Assembly (NCBI RefSeq): GCF_923868895.1
Contig: NZ_OV350343.1
Location: 3,658,001-3,722,000, forward strand
Origin: Halomonas sp. TD01
Lineage (GTDB): Bacteria > Pseudomonadota > Gammaproteobacteria > Pseudomonadales > Halomonadaceae
Direction: 5' to 3'
DNA length: 64,000 bases
Shown: positions 28,737 through 38,029 of the stretch, piece by piece
Position numbering within the stretch: the first letter of the stretch is position 1
Layout of the letters: each line of letters opens with the position of its first letter
Made by a program: the position numbers and the translations under genes
Notes under the pieces: model-generated
Databases searched by the model: none
Seen by the model: the letters and a program-made list of their open reading frames with translations, nothing else
Told to the model about the DNA's origin: nothing

Positions 28737-30308
28737 ATGACGTTTAAGAAAACGCTACTGGCTTCTGTCATTGGTGCTGTGGTTGCGGGCACGACGATGC
28801 TACCGATGACCGCAAGTGCTGAAACCCTGCGCATTGGTTACTCTGCCGACCCTGAAACCCTCGATATCCATGAGCAGTTATCTGGCGGCATGCTGCGCCT
28901 TTCGCACTTAGCGTTTGACCCGCTGGTACGTTGGACAAAAGATTTTCAGTTTGAGCCGCGTCTGGCGACTGAATGGGAACAGGTAGACGAAACGACGACA
29001 CGCATGACCCTGCGTGAAGGTGTCACCTTCCACTCAGGTAACGAATTTACCGCCAAAGATGTGGTATGGACGATTGAACGTCTGAAAGAGAGCCCGGATT
29101 ATCGCGCTATTTTTGAGCCCGTCGCAGGTGCTGAAGCAGTTGACGATTACACTGTCGAAATTACAACCACTGAGCCCTACCCGCTACTGCTGAACCTTGC
29201 AACTTACATCTTCCCCATGGATAGCGAGTTCTACACGGGTGAAACCGAAAGCGGCAATGAAAAAGCTGAAATCGTAAAAGCGGGCAACTCATTTGCATCG
29301 CGAAATGTCTCAGGCACTGGCCCATTTATTATCACTGAACGCCGTCAAGGTGTCCGCGTTGATTTTGAACGCTTTGAGGATTACTGGGATACCGACAGCG
29401 AAGGTAACGTTTCTAAAATTGTCCTGACGCCCATTGCTGAAAATGCCTCACGCGTGGCGGCACTACTGTCAGGCGGCGTTGACTTTATCGATGCGGTGCC
29501 ACCTAACGACCTGGATCGTGTTCGCGAAGCCGATAACGCCAATCTCGTAGAAGTGGACGGCACACGCATCATTGGCTTCCAAATGAATGAAGAACGCGTT
29601 GAAGCCTTCCAGGATGCACGGGTTCGCCAAGCTGTTGATTTGGCGATTAACCAAGAAGGTATTGCCGACCGATTGATGCGTGGTTTCGCCACGCCAGCGG
29701 GCCAGTTCTCTCCAGAAGGCTACTCTGGCCACAACCCTGACTTAGTGCCACGTTATGACATTGAACGCGCCAAAGAGCTGATGGCAGAAGCGGGCTACGA
29801 GGAAGGGTTCAGCGTTGACATGATCGCGCCGAATAACCGCTACGTGAACGATGCTCAGATCGCTCAAGCAGTGGCTAACATGCTGGCGCAGATCAACATT
29901 AATGTTAACCTGCGCACGATGCCGCTTGCTCAGTACTGGCCCGAATACGATACTCGCGAATCTGACATTGCAATGATTGGCTGGCATGCGGACACCGAAG
30001 ACACCGCTAACTTCTTCCAGTATCTCTCTTTCTGCATTGATGAAGAGACCGGCGTTGGTCAATACAACTACGGCAGCTATTGCAACGAAGAAATTGACGC
30101 GCTTGTTACTGCGGCAGATAGCGAAACTGATTTAGAAAAACGCAATGAAATGCTGCGTGAAGCGGAAGCCATGCTCTATGAAGACGTAGGCTACATCATG
30201 TTGCATTGGCAAAATCTCGCCTATGGCGCTGCTGACGGCATAGATATCGAACCAATCGTTAACGCCATTGACTTCCCCTATCTAGGTGATCTGGTAATTA
30301 ATCGCTAA
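28737..30308 (+). CDS. Peptide ABC transporter substrate-binding protein
   Basis: A 523-residue periplasmic protein of the SBP_bac_5 (DppA/OppA) family. The signal peptide ends at A-S-A-E near residue 29. The mature protein starts L-R-I-G-Y-S-A-D-P-E-T-L-D, typical of the family, with L-R-E-G-V-T-F-H-S-G-N-E-F-T-A-K-D-V near residue 96. Likely ligands are di- or oligopeptides, given the neighbouring dipeptidase, but nickel, glutathione and opine binders share this fold. A hairpin with a short T-run follows the gene, which would give this subunit more mRNA than the membrane parts. Confidence 0.93.
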   Translation: MTFKKTLLASVIGAVVAGTTMLPMTASAETLRIGYSADPETLDIHEQLSGGMLRLSHLAFDPLVRWTKDFQFEPRLATEWEQVDETTTRMTLREGVTFHSGNEFTAKDVVWTIERLKESPDYRAIFEPVAGAEAVDDYTVEITTTEPYPLLLNLATYIFPMDSEFYTGETESGNEKAEIVKAGNSFASRNVSGTGPFIITERRQGVRVDFERFEDYWDTDSEGNVSKIVLTPIAENASRVAALLSGGVDFIDAVPPNDLDRVREADNANLVEVDGTRIIGFQMNEERVEAFQDARVRQAVDLAINQEGIADRLMRGFATPAGQFSPEGYSGHNPDLVPRYDIERAKELMAEAGYEEGFSVDMIAPNNRYVNDAQIAQAVANMLAQININVNLRTMPLAQYWPEYDTRESDIAMIGWHADTEDTANFFQYLSFCIDEETGVGQYNYGSYCNEEIDALVTAADSETDLEKRNEMLREAEAMLYEDVGYIMLHWQNLAYGAADGIDIEPIVNAIDFPYLGDLVINR

Positions 30309-30337
30309 TTTCCACGCTTATTTTTACACGTGCAAGG

Positions 30338-30376
30338 ATGCTTCGTTCCCCATAACCCTGGGGGACGAAGCATTTT
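30338..30376 (+). terminator. Partial terminator between binding protein and permease genes
   Basis: Fourteen-base stem ATGCTTCGTTCCCC (30338-30351) / GGGGGACGAAGCAT (30360-30373) with one G:U pair, loop of 8, then TTTT. It sits inside the transporter operon, so it probably reduces read-through and stabilises the upstream mRNA. Confidence 0.75.
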
Positions 30377-30458
30377 ATGTGGTAACAGCCTCATCACAGG
30401 CTTCGCCCTTACTTGCCATTAATTCTCTATTAAACCTATGACATAGGTGGCGTACGCC

Positions 30459-31508
30459 ATGATTGCTTTTCTAATCAAGCGCCTGATGCACGCGATATTG
30501 GTGATGTTTGTCATCAGTGTACTGGCCTTCGCCATCCAGGATAACCTGGGTGACCCTGTACAACAGATGGTCGGACAGTCGGTCCCCGAAAGTGAACGTG
30601 AAGCTATTCGCGAGCGCTTAGGCTTAAATGATTCGTTTTTAGTTCAGTATGTACGCTTTGCTAAAAATGCGGTGCAAGGCGATTTTGGGTACTCCTATTT
30701 CTACCGCGAACCTGCGCTGGAAGTAATTGCTCGGCATTTGCCTGCAACGCTCGAACTGGTGTTTGCCGCCACGCTCATTATTGTGCTTTTTTCCGTACCA
30801 ATCGGCGTTTATAGCGCGATAAAACCTCGCTCTCCTATATCACGTTTTTTTATGGGCGCCTCAATTATTGGTATTTCGATACCGGTGTTTTTGACCGCCA
30901 TTTTATTGATTCAGATTTTCTCGATTGGGATCACTATCACCCTGTTTCCTGAAAGTACCAGCTGGGGAGCTTGGTTAAATAGCCTGCTGTCGACAGAAGG
31001 TAATATGCCATCGTTTGGCCGTGGCTATGACTTAGTGCATGTGGTAGGCCACTGGGACACCAACTTAGCCACGTGGAATGGCTTACAGCATTTGGTACTA
31101 CCCGCTATTTCACTCGCCTCCATTATGTTGCCGCTGTTTATCCGCCTGATTCGCGCAGAAATGATGGAAGTGCTGCAGTCAGAGTATGTGAAGTACGCCC
31201 GAGCGAAAGGCATTTCAATGCGACGTGTTTACTTTGTTCACGCGCTTAAAAACACCATGCTGCCGGTTATCACCGTTGGCGGCGTACAGATCGGCACCAT
31301 GGTGGCTTACACCATTTTGACCGAAACTGTTTTCCAATGGCCGGGCATGGGACTGATGTTCCTTGATGCTATTAACCGAGCCGATATACCGCTAATTGTT
31401 ACTTACTTGATGATTGTCGGCGTCATTTTCGTGGTGACGAACACCATTGTGGATTTGATCTACGGCTTCGTGAACCCCACCGTAAAACTGACAGGTAAGC
31501 CCGCATGA
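30459..31508 (+). CDS. Peptide ABC transporter permease (DppB type)
   Basis: About 349 residues with six predicted membrane helices. The first (M-I-A-F-L-I-K-R-L) and the late F-Q-W-P-G-M-G and D-x-P-L-I-V motifs are typical of DppB/OppB. The EAA loop appears as Y-V-K-Y-A-R-A-K-G. The ATG at 30459 has AGGTGG 8 bases upstream; the in-frame GTG at 30447 overlaps that site. A long segment between helices (residues about 165-205) is a periplasmic insertion seen in a subset of the family. The stop overlaps the next permease gene by 4 bp. Confidence 0.93.
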   Translation: MIAFLIKRLMHAILVMFVISVLAFAIQDNLGDPVQQMVGQSVPESEREAIRERLGLNDSFLVQYVRFAKNAVQGDFGYSYFYREPALEVIARHLPATLELVFAATLIIVLFSVPIGVYSAIKPRSPISRFFMGASIIGISIPVFLTAILLIQIFSIGITITLFPESTSWGAWLNSLLSTEGNMPSFGRGYDLVHVVGHWDTNLATWNGLQHLVLPAISLASIMLPLFIRLIRAEMMEVLQSEYVKYARAKGISMRRVYFVHALKNTMLPVITVGGVQIGTMVAYTILTETVFQWPGMGLMFLDAINRADIPLIVTYLMIVGVIFVVTNTIVDLIYGFVNPTVKLTGKPA

Positions 31509-32449
31509 CAACGCCTACAACAACGATGGCACCCAGCCGTTGGGAACGCCTGCGTGATTCCTATTTATGGTACAGCTTTAAGCGCGATCGCACGGCCCAA
31601 CTGTGTCTCGCGGTATTTATTTGCCTAGTCATTGCGGCGTTTTCAGCGCCTTTGCTAGCCCCCACCAATCCTTATGACCTCGCACAAATCGACATTATGT
31701 CGTCCGAATTACCGCCTTTTTGGATTGATGGTGCTGATGAGCGTTACAGCTTAGGCACCGATGCCCAGGGACGCGATTTATGGTCGATTATTCTCTACGG
31801 CACACGCGTATCGCTACTAATTGGTTTTGGCGCTGTCATACTTCAAGCGCTGCTCGGCGTAACGTTCGGCCTAATGGCAGGCTACTTAGGTGGCCGCGTC
31901 GATGCTTTTTTGATGCGCTTAGCCGATATCCAGCTGTCCTTTTCTACACTAATGGTCGCTATCGTGGTGGGTGCTCTGGTGAAAGCCACCATGGGTAGCG
32001 CGTTTTACAGCCAATATGCCGTGCTCATGCTGATTTTAATTATCGGGCTAGCTGAGTGGCCTCAGTACGCACGCACGGTGCGCGCTTCGGTGTTAGCTGA
32101 GAAAAACAAAGAGTACGTCGATGCTGCACGAGTGATGGGCCTACGCAGCAAACGTATTATGTTTCGCCATGTGCTGCCGAACACCATGTCTCCGATTTTT
32201 GTTATCTCAACGGTGCAAATTGCCAACGCCATTATTTCTGAGGCGGCACTGTCATTCCTAGGCCTCGGGATGCCAGAAACCCACCCTTCTCTTGGATCGC
32301 TGATTAAAGCCGGCTTTGACTATATTCAGTCAGGCTCTTGGTGGATCACCCTGATTCCTGGTGCGGTACTCATTGTGCTGGTGCTGTCTATCAATCTATT
32401 GGGCGATTGGCTGCGCGATGTCATGAACCCACGACTCTATAAAGGCTGA
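31505..32449 (+). CDS. Peptide ABC transporter permease (DppC type)
   Basis: A 314-residue permease. The cytoplasmic N-terminus (W-Y-S-F-K-R-D-R-T-A) precedes the first helix. The periplasmic stretch Y-S-L-G-T-D-A-Q-G-R-D-L is the DppC/OppC signature, and the EAA loop reads Y-V-D-A-A-R-V-M-G. It pairs with the upstream permease, overlapping by 4 bp, and is followed 7 bp later by the first ATPase gene. Confidence 0.94.
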   Translation: MTTPTTTMAPSRWERLRDSYLWYSFKRDRTAQLCLAVFICLVIAAFSAPLLAPTNPYDLAQIDIMSSELPPFWIDGADERYSLGTDAQGRDLWSIILYGTRVSLLIGFGAVILQALLGVTFGLMAGYLGGRVDAFLMRLADIQLSFSTLMVAIVVGALVKATMGSAFYSQYAVLMLILIIGLAEWPQYARTVRASVLAEKNKEYVDAARVMGLRSKRIMFRHVLPNTMSPIFVISTVQIANAIISEAALSFLGLGMPETHPSLGSLIKAGFDYIQSGSWWITLIPGAVLIVLVLSINLLGDWLRDVMNPRLYKG

Positions 32450-32456
32450 GGACACC

Positions 32457-33473
32457 ATGGCGCTACTTGAAGTCTCTCAACTCGACGTACGTTTTGCACT
32501 TCGCCAAGGTGAAGTGCGCGCTCTTCGCGATGTCAATTTCACCCTGGAGCGCGGCGAGCGCTTAGGCATCGTAGGCGAGTCTGGCGCGGGTAAATCCGTG
32601 GCCGCCTTCTCACTACTTAATCTGATTGCCAAGCCCGGCTTTATAGCCGGTGGCAGCATTAAGTTTGAAGGTCAGACACTTAATACCATGTCCGAGCGCG
32701 GTCTGCGCAAAGTACGCGGCAATCGCATCTCGATGATTTTCCAAGACCCAATGATGACGCTAAACCCCGTACTCTCGATTGGTGAGCAGATGGTCGAGTG
32801 CCTAAAAGCGCACCGACGTATCTCCACCAAAGAAGCACGCGCCATCTCTCTGGATAAGTTGCGCCAAGTTCAGATTCCGTCGCCAGAGACACGCTTGGAT
32901 CAATACCCCCACGAGCTTTCTGGTGGTATGCGCCAGCGCATTATTATCGCCATCGCCCTACTGCTCGACCCCGACATTATCATTGCTGATGAACCGACCA
33001 CCGCCTTGGACGTGACCATCCAAGCGGAAATCATGGCGCTCCTTCTTGAGCTATGCGAACAGCACAACGTGGGCCTGATTCTTATCACTCACGACTTGGG
33101 TGTCGTGAGTCAGGTCACTCAGCGTATGCTGGTTATGTATGCTGGTCGTGTTATTGAACAAGGCCCCACGCGGGAAATTATCAATGATCCGCAGCACCCC
33201 TATACCCAAGGGCTGATCAACGCGTTACCGCAAATGGCGACGCCCGGCGAAAAGCTCAATCAAATCCGCGGCAGCATGCCGTCACTCTCTAACTTGCCTA
33301 GCGGCTGCGCGTTTCATCCGCGCTGCGACTTCATCAATAGAGCAGATGGTCAACCACGCCCTGCCTGCACCCAGCAAGTGCCTGAATTTGTCGAATCCGG
33401 CAATTGCCGTGTCGCCTGCCATATGGTGGCTGAAATGCTTGAAGACCGTCGCCTGAAGGAGGAAACACGATGA
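32457..33473 (+). CDS. Peptide ABC transporter ATPase (DppD type)
   Basis: A 338-residue ATP-binding subunit. Walker A G-E-S-G-A-G-K-S near residue 41, signature L-S-G-G-M-R-Q-R near 160, Walker B I-I-I-A-D-E-P-T, and the switch histidine in I-T-H-D-L. The C-terminal oligopeptide/dipeptide extension carries the cysteine cluster (S-G-C-A-F-H-P-R-C and later cysteines) that in this family can hold an iron-sulfur cluster. It overlaps the second ATPase gene by 4 bp. Confidence 0.95.
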   Translation: MALLEVSQLDVRFALRQGEVRALRDVNFTLERGERLGIVGESGAGKSVAAFSLLNLIAKPGFIAGGSIKFEGQTLNTMSERGLRKVRGNRISMIFQDPMMTLNPVLSIGEQMVECLKAHRRISTKEARAISLDKLRQVQIPSPETRLDQYPHELSGGMRQRIIIAIALLLDPDIIIADEPTTALDVTIQAEIMALLLELCEQHNVGLILITHDLGVVSQVTQRMLVMYAGRVIEQGPTREIINDPQHPYTQGLINALPQMATPGEKLNQIRGSMPSLSNLPSGCAFHPRCDFINRADGQPRPACTQQVPEFVESGNCRVACHMVAEMLEDRRLKEETR

Positions 33474-34543
33474 GTGCTCAGGGAGAAATGCACAGTACAA
33501 TACACAGTACGTCGCACACTCAAAATGAAGAGAGCAGCGAATCGCTACTGCAAATTCGTGGCCTAAAAAAGCGTTTTTCATTATCAGGGGATTTTTTGGA
33601 TCAGTTGCGCTTTAAAGGCGGCAAGCTGGTTCGTCACCAAGAGCATGTACACGCTATTAACGGCGTTAACCTCGATATAAAACGCGGCGAAGCGCTCTGC
33701 GTGGTTGGTGAATCTGGCTGCGGTAAATCCACTGTTGCCAGAACAGTCATGGGGTTACTCACGCCCACCGAGGGCGAAATTCGCTATGACGGGCAGAGGA
33801 TCGACAACTTAAGTTCCCGCCAGCTATTGCCTTATCGCAAGCGCATGCAGATGATTTTCCAAAATCCTTATGCATCGCTTAATCCTCGGATGACGATCCA
33901 GCAAACGCTGGAAGAACCGCTGCGCTTGCACCACCCAGACTGGAACCGTGAAAAGATACTCGACAAGGTTCAGGACGTCATGGGTTCAGTGGGGATTGAC
34001 CCCGACTGGGGCAAGCGTTTTGGGCACGAGTTTTCAGGTGGCCAGCGCCAGCGTATCGCCATAGCACGCGCCCTAGCCGTCGATCCTGAGTTTATTGTTG
34101 CCGACGAACCCATTTCGGCACTGGATGTATCCATTCAGGCACAAGTGCTCAACCTGCTGATGGAGGCGCAACAAGCGCGTAACCTGACTTATCTATTCAT
34201 CACCCACGATTTAGCGGTTGTAGAGCACTTTGGCACTCGTGTAGCGGTGATGTATTTAGGTACAGTTTGTGAAGTGGCAACGACAGCGACGCTGTTCGCT
34301 AAACCGCGCCACCCCTATACCCAGGCGCTGCTCTCGGCAATTCCACGCCTGAAGGATGACCGGCCCCAGCATATTCGTCTTACCGGCGAAGTGCCGACAC
34401 CAGTCAACTTACCGAGCGGCTGCGTATTCCATGGCCGTTGCCCCTATGCCAACGCCCGCTGCCACCAGGAAATTCCTATCCTGCAAACCCAGGATGACGG
34501 CACTCGCGTTGCGTGCCACGCTGTTGAAGAAGGCCGCCTATGA
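33470..34543 (+). CDS. Peptide ABC transporter ATPase (DppF/OppF type)
   Basis: A 357-residue ATP-binding subunit that pairs with the DppD-type protein. Walker A G-E-S-G-C-G-K-S, signature F-S-G-G-Q-R-Q-R, Walker B I-V-A-D-E-P-I and I-T-H-D-L are intact. The C-terminal G-C-V-F-H-G-R-C cysteine cluster is also present. The first 25 residues are polar and His/Ser-rich, an extension beyond the usual start. The operon ends here and a LysR gene follows 49 bp later. Confidence 0.95.
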   Translation: MSAQGEMHSTIHSTSHTQNEESSESLLQIRGLKKRFSLSGDFLDQLRFKGGKLVRHQEHVHAINGVNLDIKRGEALCVVGESGCGKSTVARTVMGLLTPTEGEIRYDGQRIDNLSSRQLLPYRKRMQMIFQNPYASLNPRMTIQQTLEEPLRLHHPDWNREKILDKVQDVMGSVGIDPDWGKRFGHEFSGGQRQRIAIARALAVDPEFIVADEPISALDVSIQAQVLNLLMEAQQARNLTYLFITHDLAVVEHFGTRVAVMYLGTVCEVATTATLFAKPRHPYTQALLSAIPRLKDDRPQHIRLTGEVPTPVNLPSGCVFHGRCPYANARCHQEIPILQTQDDGTRVACHAVEEGRL

Positions 34544-34592
34544 CGTCAGTTTCAGCAACAGCATCACGTTTGGCAGCACTGCGAGGTAAGAC

Positions 34593-35504
34593 ATGGAAAT
34601 TCGCTGGCTAGAAGACTTTATTGCCCTGGCCAGAACGCGGCACTTCTCTCGCGCAGCAGATGATCAGCACGTCACACAGCCCACCTTTTCACGGCGCATT
34701 AAGTTGCTGGAGGAAGAGATGGGCGTGACGCTGATCAACCGGCAGACATTGCCGCTTTCGCTAACCCCAGCGGGAGAGGAGTTCCTGACGCTTTGCGAGC
34801 AGGTAACCGATCGCGTGCGTTTAACACGTGACCGCGTGCGAGAAATCAGCGCCGGACAGCAGCGCCGCATCATGGTGGCTGCTCCGCAGAGCTTACTTCC
34901 ACAGTTTTTGCCGGAGTGGCTTGCCTCTACGGGTTGGCAAGAGCGTATACAGCCGTACTTACGAGCGACTGGCTGGGTGGCGAGCGATTATTTTCAAGCG
35001 CTTGGCCGAGCAGAGTGCGATCTCGCTATTTGCTATTGGCCAATCGGGCGTTGCGATTTAGACATCGATACCAGTGCCTGTACGTATCGAGTCATTGGCC
35101 ACGAGCGCTTGATTCCTGTCACTGGCTTGGACGCGAACGGCACACCTTGCGCGTTGCTGCCCGGCTCACGGCAGCAACCCGCGCCTTGGCTGGCCTATCC
35201 AAAGCGGGGCCTATTGGGTTCAGCGGTAAAGGCGCATCTCGCTCGCCTACCGCAGAGCACCTACCTCATGGCGCAAAGTGAAAATCTCTATGCGGCAGGT
35301 ATTAAAGAGCTGGTGCTTCTCGGCTATGGCATGAGCTGGCTACCTGAACGCAACATAGCCGCTGAGCTATCCAACGGAACATTAATCAGAGCAGGCGATA
35401 GCCGCTGGGATGTCCCGATGGAGCTGCGACTATATCGCCACCAAAACCAGCATCACGCAGAGCTGGATAGCCTGTGGAGTGAGCTCGCTCCGCTGCGCAA
35501 TTAA
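34593..35504 (+). CDS. LysR-family regulator next to peptide transporter
   Basis: A 303-residue LysR protein. The HTH is at residues 1-60 (M-E-I-R-W-L-E-D-F, then F-S-R-A-A-D-D-Q-H-V-T-Q-P-T-F-S-R-R-I), in the HypT/YjiE-like style in which the second residue block is W-L-E-D-F. The effector domain covers 90-300. GAGGT lies before the ATG. Its position between the transporter genes and a dipeptidase suggests control of peptide use. The repeats upstream of the binding-protein gene are candidate sites. Confidence 0.9.
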   Translation: MEIRWLEDFIALARTRHFSRAADDQHVTQPTFSRRIKLLEEEMGVTLINRQTLPLSLTPAGEEFLTLCEQVTDRVRLTRDRVREISAGQQRRIMVAAPQSLLPQFLPEWLASTGWQERIQPYLRATGWVASDYFQALGRAECDLAICYWPIGRCDLDIDTSACTYRVIGHERLIPVTGLDANGTPCALLPGSRQQPAPWLAYPKRGLLGSAVKAHLARLPQSTYLMAQSENLYAAGIKELVLLGYGMSWLPERNIAAELSNGTLIRAGDSRWDVPMELRLYRHQNQHHAELDSLWSELAPLRN

Positions 35505-35588
35505 GCCAACAGTTAAGGCTATTACCCGACTTGTTACCGTCATCAGAGTTCATGGCCGAGCCGTCATTGAAAAAAGGACACTACTTGA

Positions 35589-36878
35589 ATGTCAGCTTCT
35601 TTGTTTAAACTGCAGCGCGAACACCTAGCGCATTTACAGCAAGCTTATTCAGACCTGTTAGCCAGTCACCGTCTCGATAGCTTGGCTATCTATAGCGGTC
35701 ACACCGACCCTCACTTTGGCGACGACCAAACGCCAACCTTCCAGACATACGGCCACTTTATGCACTGGGTGGGCATGGCCGATATCCAGCACAGTTGGCT
35801 GGTGATTCAACCAGGCAAGCGCCCGCAGTTGTACTTGTATGCGCCGGCAGATTTCTGGCATTTGCCTACTCGCCTTCCTGAAGAGCCATGGGTGACTGAG
35901 TTTGATATTCATCTATGTAGTGAAAAAACCATGCCAACGTTAGCCGGTCGCGCTGCCGTGATCGGCGATATTGAGGCCACCACGTGCCTCGCATTAGACG
36001 CACAGTACCAGCCCGAACCGCTGGTTAAGGCTCTAGACGAACTGCGCATGTTCAAGACTGCTTATGAAATTGCTTGTTTGAGCGAAGCTAACCGACTCGC
36101 CATGGCAGGTCATCAAGCCGCACAGGCGGCTTTTATTGGCGCGTCGGCGGAGTTAGATATTCAACTGGCCTACCTGGCTGCCAGCAGACAGCGTGAATCC
36201 GATGTCCCCTATCAGAACATCATTGGGCTAAATGAACATGCAGGTGTCTTGCATTACCAACACTATGGCCTAAAAAGTCCCACGCAACGACATAGCCTAC
36301 TGGTTGACGCTGGTCGCCGTTTTCGCGGCTACTGCGCTGACATTACACGCACTTATGCAGGTCCTGACGCGCCAGCCCTCTATCGCGATTTAATTGACGG
36401 TATCCACCAGTTAAAAGACACGCTTGTCGGAAGCGTTGCTCCAGGCGTGGAGTTCATTGCGCTACATGAGCAAATGCATCGTTTGTTGGCAGATATTCTT
36501 ATTGCCAATGATCTTTTTCAGGGTAGTGCAGAACAGGCAGTTGATGAGGGGATTACGCGGGCCTTTTGCCCACACGGATTAGGGCATTCGTTGGGGCTAC
36601 AGGTTCATGATGTGGCAGGGCTTCGTCATCCAGACGGAACGCCCTCACCTGCTCCTGAACAACACCCAGCGCTACGTTTAACCCGTACACTGCGCCCAGG
36701 CATGGTAGTAACCATAGAGCCTGGATTCTACTATATCCCTATGTTGCTGAAACCATTGCGCGACAAGGCACTGCCGATTAACTGGAGAGCCGTTGATTCG
36801 TTAGCCAACTGTGGCGGCATCCGTATTGAAGATAACGTTGTCGTCACAGAGAGTGGCTTCAAAAACTTGACCCCCTGA
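35589..36878 (+). CDS. pepQ: Xaa-Pro dipeptidase (PepQ-like)
   Basis: A 429-residue metallopeptidase of the M24B family that cleaves dipeptides with C-terminal proline. The pita-bread domain shows the metal ligands: L-L-V-D-A-G-R-R and C-A-D-I-T-R-T (two aspartates), C-P-H-G-L-G-H-S-L-G-L-Q-V-H-D (histidine), T-I-E-P-G-F-Y and G-G-I-R-I-E-D-N (glutamates). N-terminal residues 1-155 form the smaller creatinase-like domain. Located after the peptide transporter and its regulator, it likely hydrolyses imported dipeptides. Some PepQ enzymes also hydrolyse organophosphates. Confidence 0.93.
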   Translation: MSASLFKLQREHLAHLQQAYSDLLASHRLDSLAIYSGHTDPHFGDDQTPTFQTYGHFMHWVGMADIQHSWLVIQPGKRPQLYLYAPADFWHLPTRLPEEPWVTEFDIHLCSEKTMPTLAGRAAVIGDIEATTCLALDAQYQPEPLVKALDELRMFKTAYEIACLSEANRLAMAGHQAAQAAFIGASAELDIQLAYLAASRQRESDVPYQNIIGLNEHAGVLHYQHYGLKSPTQRHSLLVDAGRRFRGYCADITRTYAGPDAPALYRDLIDGIHQLKDTLVGSVAPGVEFIALHEQMHRLLADILIANDLFQGSAEQAVDEGITRAFCPHGLGHSLGLQVHDVAGLRHPDGTPSPAPEQHPALRLTRTLRPGMVVTIEPGFYYIPMLLKPLRDKALPINWRAVDSLANCGGIRIEDNVVVTESGFKNLTP

Positions 36879-36887
36879 TAAGCAAAA

Positions 36888-36922
36888 CGCCCGGCCCGAG
36901 GATTAATTCCCCGGGCCGGGCG
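36888..36922. terminator. Terminator between pepQ and ompW
   Basis: Eleven-base GC-rich stem CGCCCGGCCCG (36888-36898) / CGGGCCGGGCG (36912-36922). TTTT follows on the minus strand, so it is best placed to end the ompW transcript. On the plus strand it lacks a T-run but may still slow pepQ transcription. Confidence 0.8.
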
Positions 36923-36939
36923 ACTATCAGATCGAACCG

Positions 36940-37548
36940 TTAGAAGCGGTAGGTAACGCCACCACCGATAGTGACTGGTTCCATGTTTACTTCACCGACC
37001 TTGTTACCACTTGCATTAATGTCGGCGTTCACGTCTGCGTAGCTAACGTAACCATTCAGCATGACGTTATCGGTAACCGCTAAATCAACCCCCGCCTGAC
37101 CTATCGCGCCATAGCTTTCATCAACGCTTAGGCCAGTGGGCTCGCCTGAGAAGCGAGTGTAGTTCAAGCCAACGCCGACATAGGGCTGAACTTTAGAGTC
37201 CAAACCGCCCATCGGATAGTAGTTAACCATCAGATTAATTGGCAAACGATCTACGCTACCTGCGTCGCCACCAGGACTGGTGTTGAGGTCGTGTTCAAAC
37301 TTCTCGGAGCTGTTAAGTTCAGCACCAAGCTTATCAGTGAACAGGTAACCCGCGCCAAACGTAAATCCTCGCGCGCTTTGTACGTTTAGATCTGCCGCGC
37401 CAACATTGCCATTTCCAGAACCCGTATCCGTTTGGGCGACACCACCACGTACGAAAACGTCACCTGCTTCGTAAGCGAATGCTGCTTGGCTGGCGATCAA
37501 GGCGCTAGCGGAAAGAACAGCAGCAGATACTAATTTTAATTTACTCAT
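36940..37548 (-). CDS. ompW: OmpW family outer-membrane protein
   Basis: A 202-residue eight-stranded barrel of the OmpW family, a small channel for hydrophobic compounds. The signal peptide ends at A-A-F-A-Y near residue 24. V-F-V-R-G-G-V-A, L-P-I-N-L-M-V-N-Y-Y, V-Q-P-Y-V-G-V-G-L-N-Y-T and the terminal V-T-Y-R-F (C-terminal phenylalanine for BAM recognition) are typical. The start at 37548 is chosen because AGAGG lies 9 bases upstream. The longer open frame to 37773 reads through the promoter region. Confidence 0.93.
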   Translation of the reverse strand: MSKLKLVSAAVLSASALIASQAAFAYEAGDVFVRGGVAQTDTGSGNGNVGAADLNVQSARGFTFGAGYLFTDKLGAELNSSEKFEHDLNTSPGGDAGSVDRLPINLMVNYYPMGGLDSKVQPYVGVGLNYTRFSGEPTGLSVDESYGAIGQAGVDLAVTDNVMLNGYVSYADVNADINASGNKVGEVNMEPVTIGGGVTYRF

Positions 37549-37607
37549 CAGGGTCATCCTCTTACATCTTACTGGGGATTGGTGCCGGTAACTCCAGCTA
37601 CCTATAC

Positions 37608-37636
37608 AATATATACCAATCGAACAGCGTTTCCAA
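37608..37636 (-). promoter_or_regulatory. Sigma-70-type promoter of ompW
   Basis: On the minus strand TTGGAA (37636-37631), 17 bases, then TATATT (37613-37608). This matches the -35/-10 consensus at four and five of six bases and lies about 60 bp upstream of the ompW start. Confidence 0.5.
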
Positions 37637-37726
37637 ACTTGTTGTGTTATTTTAATATAAGTTTTACATATCAAGCACAGCCGGCCAACAGCATCAGTTA
37701 TAAAAGTCAGGTACAAATGACAGGCA

Positions 37727-37750
37727 TAAAAAAAGTCCCCCGAAGGGGAC
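37727..37750 (-). terminator. Terminator in the ompW/GGDEF gap
   Basis: GTCCCC (37735-37740), CGAA tetraloop region, GGGGAC (37745-37750), with eight A residues at 37727-37734. On the minus strand this is a hairpin followed by T8. It is about 280 bp downstream of the GGDEF gene stop and upstream of the ompW promoter. Confidence 0.85.
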
Positions 37751-37887
37751 CCAGGTGGAGCACGCCAGCTCACTCAGTGTATCGCTTACCAATCTCTGTC
37801 GGGGCGATATAGCAAAGAAGGAAGAGCACCCTATTTATCGTCTGGAACTCTGTTCATTTGCTTCTTACTTAACATTTAGCGAACTGC
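37735..37887 (-). ncRNA. Possible small RNA ending at the 37.7-kb terminator
   Basis: The 481-bp gap between ompW and the GGDEF gene has no protein gene. On the minus strand a promoter-like pair, TTGTTG (37922-37917), 17 bases, TAAATA (37899-37894), would start a transcript of about 150 nt that ends at the strong terminator at 37727-37750. The alternative is that this is simply the 3' untranslated tail of the GGDEF gene. No known RNA family was recognised. Confidence 0.3.
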
Positions 37888-38029
37888 GTGCCATATTTAA
37901 TTTTAATATTTAAAAACAACAACCTATGGAGAAAATACGGCAGAATGTTAATTGAGCGGCGTTGTTGCCAATGCCAAAGCGCACCATCCGTGAGCATGGC
38001 AGGATAGTTTTGCCTCATAACGAATCGCG

